64,000 nucleotides of DNA, taken from contig CAMXCT020001112.1 of assembly GCA_947184155.2 (NCBI GenBank), positions 1,840,001-1,904,000 of the forward strand, in the 5' to 3' direction. A program made the position numbers and the translations under genes. The notes under the pieces were generated by a model. It was not told where the DNA came from. It ran no database searches and saw only the letters and a list, made by a program, of their open reading frames with translations. The stretch's first letter is position 1; each line of letters starts with the position of its first letter. This document shows, in pieces, positions 58,321 through 64,000 of the stretch. This stretch comes from Cladocopium goreaui (Eukaryota > Sar > Dinophyceae > Suessiales > Symbiodiniaceae).

Positions 58321-60303
58321 TGAGGGCCCAAGACCATTTTTCCAACCTTGCCCTGGGCTCCTCCGCAACCTGGCCTTCTCGGGCGGCCTTGGCTGTTGGA
58401 AACTGCTTTGCGGTCAGCATCTGATTCGATGCTGACGGCTGAGCTGTCAACTTTTGCTCTTTCAATGGAGAGTTCGATGGCTTGCCTTTGAGCCATGCCG
58501 TGCAAATTGGCTTTGAACAAACAATTTGCAAATATCAGTCAAATTGATGATTTCTTCCACGCACGAATCTCTTGCAAGCTTGGGGGGACCTATATTAGCA
58601 TCGACTAACGGAGAAAATGGCATACAAGCATCAACCAAAGAGGCAGGGGCTGGGCCGCGGCTCTCATCAGATTTCAACTTGGACATCCAAATATTGATGA
58701 GTCACTTTGCATCTGCAATCTGCTCCGGCAAACCAAGCAGCTGGACCTGGCTTGCACTACCGGGAGGGAGGCGTCATCCGCATCTTCAACAACTGCTGCA
58801 GTGATATGACCAAGTCCCACGCAACGCTGTAGCCAAGACTTTTGGTCTCCTGGTCGACAAAGATCTGGCAGCCACTTGCCTGCCAGCTTTGAACTTAGAC
58901 TTCCACTCAGTGCTGGAGCACCCTTGATTGGAGCACCTTTTCGATGTCGGCAATAGCTGCTCCGCCTTTGCCCAACAAATACCCAATGTATCTTTGCCTT
59001 GGTCACTGAAACTCTCTATTTCACAAGGCTATGCTGAGCATAACGTTGAACCCGTTTTTTGGCCGTGCTGCGCATTAGTATTTTGTGGTTCTGCTCAATT
59101 GTCAGCTCCAGCAAGTGAAAAGCACTTTGAAACTTTGAAGTGTTGATAACTAAGGACTGATCTTGACTTGTATATCCTCCTTGCCATTGTCACCAGTGGG
59201 AAGGGTTTCCTGAAAATGGCATACCCCTCGCAAATCGGCCACATCAGCATTTGCCATAAATAAATTGAGGTCAGATCCAGCAGGCAAGGGCCGTTCACTC
59301 CATCGCCATATCCGGCACTTGACCTCGGGTTGAAGTGAAACATCTTGGCCCTGCTTCCTTCTGAATGCAGTTCACAGGCGACTCCAAAATGCTCCAAGGG
59401 TCGCTCACAGCTTCGTGAAGCAAATGAATGAGACTCGGACAAGGAACTATTGATGTGGCCCACCGCCTTTCAGGGGGAACCCGGGGGACCGACAGGTGCA
59501 CAAAACTCTCCCGTTGAGCCTTGCTGATTTGGGCTTGTGGACCGGTGATTTGGACTTTGCTGTAGCCTGTACTCTTACCTCAGCAACTCTCGGTGAGTCC
59601 GACCATACTTCATGGGTTGCAATGTTCATTGCTTGTAGTTATTAGATGTTATTAGAAACTATGTTGCCTTACATCCATATGGGCTCCAAAAATGGTACAG
59701 CACAGTACACTACAAAATGAAAATAAGAGAAAAATGATGCCAAACCAGTGGAATATTATAACGGTGCCCCAATTTAGACAAACCCATGCAGAACTTTCTC
59801 AAACAAGTGCTGGCAGTTGGTAGCTGATCAAGCTGAGCTGCTGCTTTGATCAAGGGATACCTTCACTTGATAGGCCTGCCAAAGCAAAGTCGGCTATCCC
59901 GTTGCACAGTAACTCCACGACCGCATTGCAAGCCACATCACAAGGCCTGCTCGATTTCCTTGAGGGTGGAGCCCCCTTGCAATCCCAAGCACCACCGGAG
60001 AAAACAGTTGCTTTGCTTTGTTGGTGCGGTTTGGGAAACATGCACAGAGTACCACTGCACCCCCACTAAGGTCTTTTTAAAGTTTTCACAGTCGTTGAGA
60101 CGTCCTCCGACTGTTGCAACTATGGCTCAAGCCATTCAATTGGCTCAAGGGCCAATCAACTGACTGGCTCAAGATCACCGAGCCCAATCTGGAGTGAAAA
60201 GGTGCGCCAGCATCTGCCTCTTGGTGGGGTTCTCCGGGAAGGGTCTCGGTCATAGTCTGAAACCCGTGGGTTATGAGCCCAACCCCAACGCTGCCTTGAA
60301 GCA

Positions 60304-61317
60304 ATGTCGAGCAGCGACTTCACTCAGCGTCGTAGACAAGAACGCCAAGTTCAAGCGGCTGCTCATGCTGAAGAAGTACAACATGGGACCCATGGACATG
60401 GAAAAGAAGAACGCGCGGAAACGGCAGACCAAATGCTGGACCGGCTTCTGGAGGAGATGGACGCACCTGGACAAGCACATGGGGAAAGAACAGGGACAAG
60501 ATCATCAGACTCAACCCGAAGATCACTGATGGAAGGGGAAGTTGGAGAAAGTGTGATGGCACTGACCGGTGCTGGGGGAAGTGGAGCCCTAGTGCAGGTT
60601 GCGGCGGTCCGGGCTGGAGCGGGCGAACGAATCGCCCAGAATCCGGCTGTTGCGGAAGAAGTCGCAAGACCAGTGTCCTTACCACCTGAAGAACCTCCTG
60701 GACTTGAAGTGGTACGAGGAAATGGGAATGGCGGTCTGTTGTCTGGTTTGACCCCAGGTGTGAATAGTCTAACTCTTTCGGGAGTGCCTATGACACAAAC
60801 ACCAGTAGTTGCCCGGATGTCTGAGGGATTTCGTGAACCACCTGTTGTGGGTAATCGAGAAGAAGGACAGGGTGGAAAACACCAAAGCTCAACTGAAGTG
60901 GGTGGAGGTGCGGCTGCTGTTGTGGAAACCGTTGCTCTTTTGGAGCGACCGGGACGTTCACCTGTTGAGTCTCCTGAAGATGCACGCGTTAAACAATCGG
61001 TGGCCAGCGGCACCAACAGGCTCACCTATGATCTACCAGCCGGCGGGAGCACCTGTGGTGTATACTGCAATTGGTGGAACACAGGGTTCGCAAGTAGCTG
61101 GGATGTCCCAGCAATCCATGTGTGCTGGAGTGCCACCTACGGGAATGGTGCCTCAGTGGGGAACGGCGGTTGTGGATCCTGGGATTGTAACCGGGGTCAT
61201 GGCTGCAGAGGAAACGAATCCATGGAGTGCTGCCAAGCGAGTGGAAGCTCTAATGAGCAGTCCACAAACTCCAGTGAAGGAGCTGACTTATCCCACAGTG
61301 TCGCAAGACCTGATTGA
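60304..61317 (+). CDS. Gag N-terminal region of second retroelement
   Basis: The ATG at 60304 starts SSSDFTQRRRQERQVQAAAH, a basic helical N-terminus, then DQMLDRLLEEMDAPGQAHGE and a long low-complexity Gly/Val/Pro-rich stretch. The first ~235 codons look genuine. After about 61015 this frame becomes Cys/Trp/Asn-rich and off-frame, while the neighbouring frame (61019 onward) becomes protein-like. A frameshift near 60.99-61.02 kb is therefore likely. The product would be the structural protein of the particle. Confidence 0.65.
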   Translation: MSSSDFTQRRRQERQVQAAAHAEEVQHGTHGHGKEERAETADQMLDRLLEEMDAPGQAHGERTGTRSSDSTRRSLMEGEVGESVMALTGAGGSGALVQVAAVRAGAGERIAQNPAVAEEVARPVSLPPEEPPGLEVVRGNGNGGLLSGLTPGVNSLTLSGVPMTQTPVVARMSEGFREPPVVGNREEGQGGKHQSSTEVGGGAAAVVETVALLERPGRSPVESPEDARVKQSVASGTNRLTYDLPAGGSTCGVYCNWWNTGFASSWDVPAIHVCWSATYGNGASVGNGGCGSWDCNRGHGCRGNESMECCQASGSSNEQSTNSSEGADLSHSVARPD

Positions 61318-64000
61318 TCGGGCGGACGCAAGGGAGAAAGAGAAGTATGAAGAGTTGAAACAACGAACGATGGAATTCATCCAGCGGGGCAAGACTGAGA
61401 TCCAACAAGATCGAGAAAATTGGTTAGCCACGCGGGAAGAGAAACGTGCCCTGGAACGGGTCCAAGAAACAGGAGGAGGTCACAAGGGCTCTCAGTCGAG
61501 TGGGGGGTCTTATCAAACCGCCTCTCCGGAGCAGAACATCGGGCAGTGTTTTCCTGTAGGGCCACCTCAAGGTGTCCCACCCCAAGGACAACAGGTGCTA
61601 GATCAGGCAGTTCCGGGAGTTCAACATCATCATGATCAAGATCTTCAATTGAAGGCGGGAGGTCCGATGTGGCATGCGCCTCCTGCGCCCAGGGTCGAAC
61701 AAGGTCTTCGGCCGATGGATGTGTATATGAATCAAGGGTGGATGAATGGAATGCCGCAGGGAGCGGCGCCGAGACCACCAATGGGAGCTCCCTGCATGGG
61801 AGCCATGGAAAACACAAGACCCTGTTTTATGGGTGAACAACCCAATCAATGGTATAATCCTCAAGCCCAAGTTGGAGGAGCACCTGCAGGACAAGATCAT
61901 CGACTTCATGGAGGTTTTGCATTTCCGGGTGGAAACACCGGACCTATGGGTGGTTGTGGTTGGCCGGGGGGTCCACCGCCGGGGCAGTATGGAAATCCGG
62001 GACAAGCACCTGGTCCGCCAGGTGGTCATCAAGGAAATCCAGGACGAGCTGTACCGCCACAACAACAACAACAACAGCAAGTTGCAGTCCAAGCAGGACC
62101 TCAGGCAGGGGGAGAAATACCAGGCGAGACGTTAAGATCGGTCGAATTGCCAAAGCTGGACAGAAACGCAACATCTTTGGACTTTGGAGACTGGTTGACA
62201 GTTGCCCAACAGATGATTGGGGATGTGAGCTACACCTCAGAGCAATGGTGGGCAGTAGTGATGACTGCTGTTGAACAAGCATACCACCACTGGTTGCAAG
62301 CGGATCCACTCATGAGGCTCCGGATGGTGCCTGTGATACCTGACATGGCCCGTAGGTGGCCTCGCACAGAGAAACGGGTGGTGGGTATGCTGCTTCAAGC
62401 CGTCCCCAAGGACATCTACGAGGACCTTGTGGCGAACAGACACATGTCAGCGGGTCAAGTCATGTTCAAGCTGTACACCGTCTTCCAACCTGGGGGACAA
62501 GTGGAAAGAACTGCCCTGCTGCAAATGTTGGTGGACTGGAAATGTCCATCTAATAATGCTGCAGAGATGGTCAACTCCATCCGGAAGTGGAGAAGATGGG
62601 TGGTTCGTGCCGAAGAACTTCAATTGGTTTTGCCCGATCCTCTGGTTTTGGCCGGAGTGGTCGCAAAAATGAGTGATGCCTTGGCCAGGTTGGGGGGAGC
62701 TCAAGCTGCCTACCGGTTGTCTTCGGTGAGACAGCATTTGGGCATAGATCTCCGGCCGGGAATGCAAGAGATCCGAACGTTTTCGGAACTTCTTCAAGCG
62801 GAGGCTAGTGAAATGGCTCTCCGTCAACCGGGGAACACAACACAGGGTCCAACGACTAAGCCCAACAATGTAGTGGGGGTGAAGTCTATGAGTGGACCGG
62901 ATTCATCTGGAAGTCCACCAAAGGGAGCTTCGAAGGGAAAACCAGAAGACGCAGCAGGTTCTTCCACCGGAAGGAGGGGGGAGAAGCCCGAGCTGCCGAT
63001 TAACGCCGCTAATGTGGTCCATAAGGTGGCGTGCGTCAACTGGCTGACTGAGAAGGGATGCCAATATGCAGAACGATGCCGGTTTATGCACACCGTTTTG
63101 GACTCCAAAGATGGCCGATGTTTCAACTGTTCTGGAAAGGGACACTCCCGACGTGATTGTCCGGCGGGAAAACGAAGTGAGTCACGAGGTCCACAAGGTG
63201 GATCTGAAGAACCAAAGGTGGCCAAAACCACTAGAATCCGCTCAAGATCTCAAGAGAGGAAAAATGGTTCTGGAAAAGAAGGAGGTGCTGCTCAAGAACG
63301 TCCTGAACCTGTCGTGAAGATCAACCCGAGGGATGAATCCACGGTCACTATTACCCCTGTACCAGAGAAGTCCGAAAAGGTTGTAGGAGAAGTCACCAGC
63401 CTTTTGAAGGGTCTCAATGGACCGGTCTTGAAATCGGTGGGGCATGGTGGGGATCATCTCGAAGTCGGGTTTGATAATGGAACGGGTTTATTGGATGGCG
63501 GGGCGACACACCCCTTGAGACAGGGATCAACCGAGGAGATCAAGAACGCGGTGCAGGTCACTGTGGAACTCGCACATGGAGCTGCTCAGCTCTATCAAAA
63601 TCCTGTGAATGGAACCCTCTTGTCGGAGGGACCGGTGGAACCAATTGTACCTCTTCGAGGTTTGGTGGAATTGGGATACACCATCACTTGGTCCCGTGCA
63701 GGATGTGTTGTGAAGCATCCACGACTGGGAAACATAGAATGTTGGTTAAGGTCTGGGTGTCCAGTGGTTCGAAAGGACCACGCTCTGGCTCTGATCACTG
63801 AGATTGAGCACATGGAAATGGAAAAGAGGACCAACCATCGGCTCACCTTGGAAGAGCCCACGGAGAAGACCAAGAAGTGGTGGGGATCACGATTTCCGGA
63901 AACACCGGACAGAATTTGGAATTACATGCGGGGTCAAGATGAAGAAGATCCGCAAATGAACCATGATTTACCATGGAACCGGCACAAAAGAAGGAGGCTG
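61019..64000 (+). CDS. Gag-protease polyprotein of second retroelement (open to the window edge)
   Basis: One frame stays open for almost 1000 codons to position 64000. Order: Met/Gly/Pro/Gln-rich section with a poly-Gln run; gag core from about 62130 (LDFGDWLTVAQQMIGDVSYT; PDMARRWPRTEKRVVGM; YEDLVANRHMSAGQVMFKLY); a CCCH finger CQYAERCRFMH (about 63060-63092); a CCHC knuckle CFNCSGKGHSRRDC (63121-63162); and a protease box LLDGGATHPLR (63489-63521), where DGGA replaces D(S/T)GA. A stretch IVPLRGLVELGYTITWSRAG and the end YMRGQDEEDP resemble, as I recall, dinoflagellate polyproteins that continue into a methyltransferase-like and RT region. Gag and protease roles follow from the family. The 5' end of the frame is set by the likely frameshift. 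Confidence 0.8.

Larger units (their letters stand above)
56684..60040 (-). pseudogene. KH-domain protein gene remnants or scattered exons
   Basis: Three KH signatures lie on the minus strand: QRCVGWLLGKKGQ (57293-57331), followed after a likely GC-AG intron by VVQEIQQDPIRT (about 57183-57215); RYIGYLLGKGGAAIADIEKV (58932-58992), with FVDQETKSLGYSVAWDLV and VQLLGLPEQIADAK further on; and GLQGGSTLKEIEQAL (59941-59985), followed by CGRGVTVQRDSRLCFGRPIK in another frame. KH domains bind single-stranded RNA or DNA through the GxxG loop. Other exon-like frames are ~56750-56860 (LTSEQVDSARDRVNAALEKV) and 58330-58500 (MAQRQAIELSIERAKVDSSA). Stops (after LQSRVLQH and EIEQAL) and frame changes interrupt the third and fourth units, so at least part is decayed. 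The CCTTACTAAGG motif is absent from these gaps. Confidence 0.45.
60304..64000 (+). mobile_element. 5' coding part of a second LTR-type retroelement, cut by the window edge
   Basis: Gag-like, CCCH and CCHC zinc fingers and a DGGA protease box follow each other on the plus strand. The family differs from the element at 48-56 kb. The pol region, any LTR pair and the target duplication are outside the window or not recognisable. Confidence 0.75.

Noticed and set aside
59846..60163. Plus-strand 105-codon ORF
   Set aside because: It is antisense to a KH-type fragment (GLQGGSTLKEIEQ) that explains the sequence better.

Overview
The window looks like nuclear DNA of a dinoflagellate; I cannot resolve the genus. 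The reasons are: Ty1/copia elements with dinoflagellate features (a HVDD reverse-transcriptase box, a DLGA protease box, a long acidic linker before RT); intron-split genes in a one-directional array with acceptors written AG|G and several GC-AG introns; a broken copy of a multi-copy dinoflagellate DYMH/ERKHK transposase-like family; and a very high load of simple and complex repeats. There is nothing prokaryotic here: no operons, no ribosome binding sites, no CRISPR. I recognised no tRNA or rRNA.

Layout. 1-1.17 kb: a partial Gln-rich and Arg/Ser-rich ORF on the minus strand. 2.2-5.1 kb: a frameshifted transposase-like pseudogene on the plus strand. 5.14-33.52 kb: a 28.4-kb segment bounded by a perfect 62-bp inverted repeat. 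It holds at least eight minus-strand genes or gene pieces, including a DNA (cytosine-5) methyltransferase-like gene (24.9-28.1 kb) and a tandem pair of paralogous multi-exon genes (17.6-20.9 and 21.7-24.5 kb). Most of its intron-like gaps carry a short motif of the form CCTTACTAAGG / CCTTAGTAAGG. The same motif sits in a 420-bp higher-order tandem repeat (6.9-8.2 kb) and in a nested palindrome (31.5-32.9 kb) near the right end.

33.8-35.5 kb holds minisatellites. 36.2-36.4 kb and 56.7-60.0 kb carry KH-domain coding fragments on the minus strand. Between them lie about 10 kb of GATA/TACA simple repeat (37.4-47.4 kb), interrupted by a 6.06-kb element with 25-bp terminal inverted repeats, and a complete LTR retrotransposon (48,187-56,678, minus strand). 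The LTR element has 307-bp LTRs, a CCGGG target duplication and a tRNA-iMet-like primer site. It encodes gag, protease, a methyltransferase-like module, integrase, RT and RNase H, but its frame is broken in several places. 60.3-64.0 kb is the 5' coding half (gag and protease) of a second retroelement on the plus strand that runs off the edge.

Intron-split genes were assembled by eye from reading frames, acceptors and phase. Exon ends marked as approximate are exactly that. Functional calls are strongest for the retroelements and the methyltransferase; most other genes are of unknown function.
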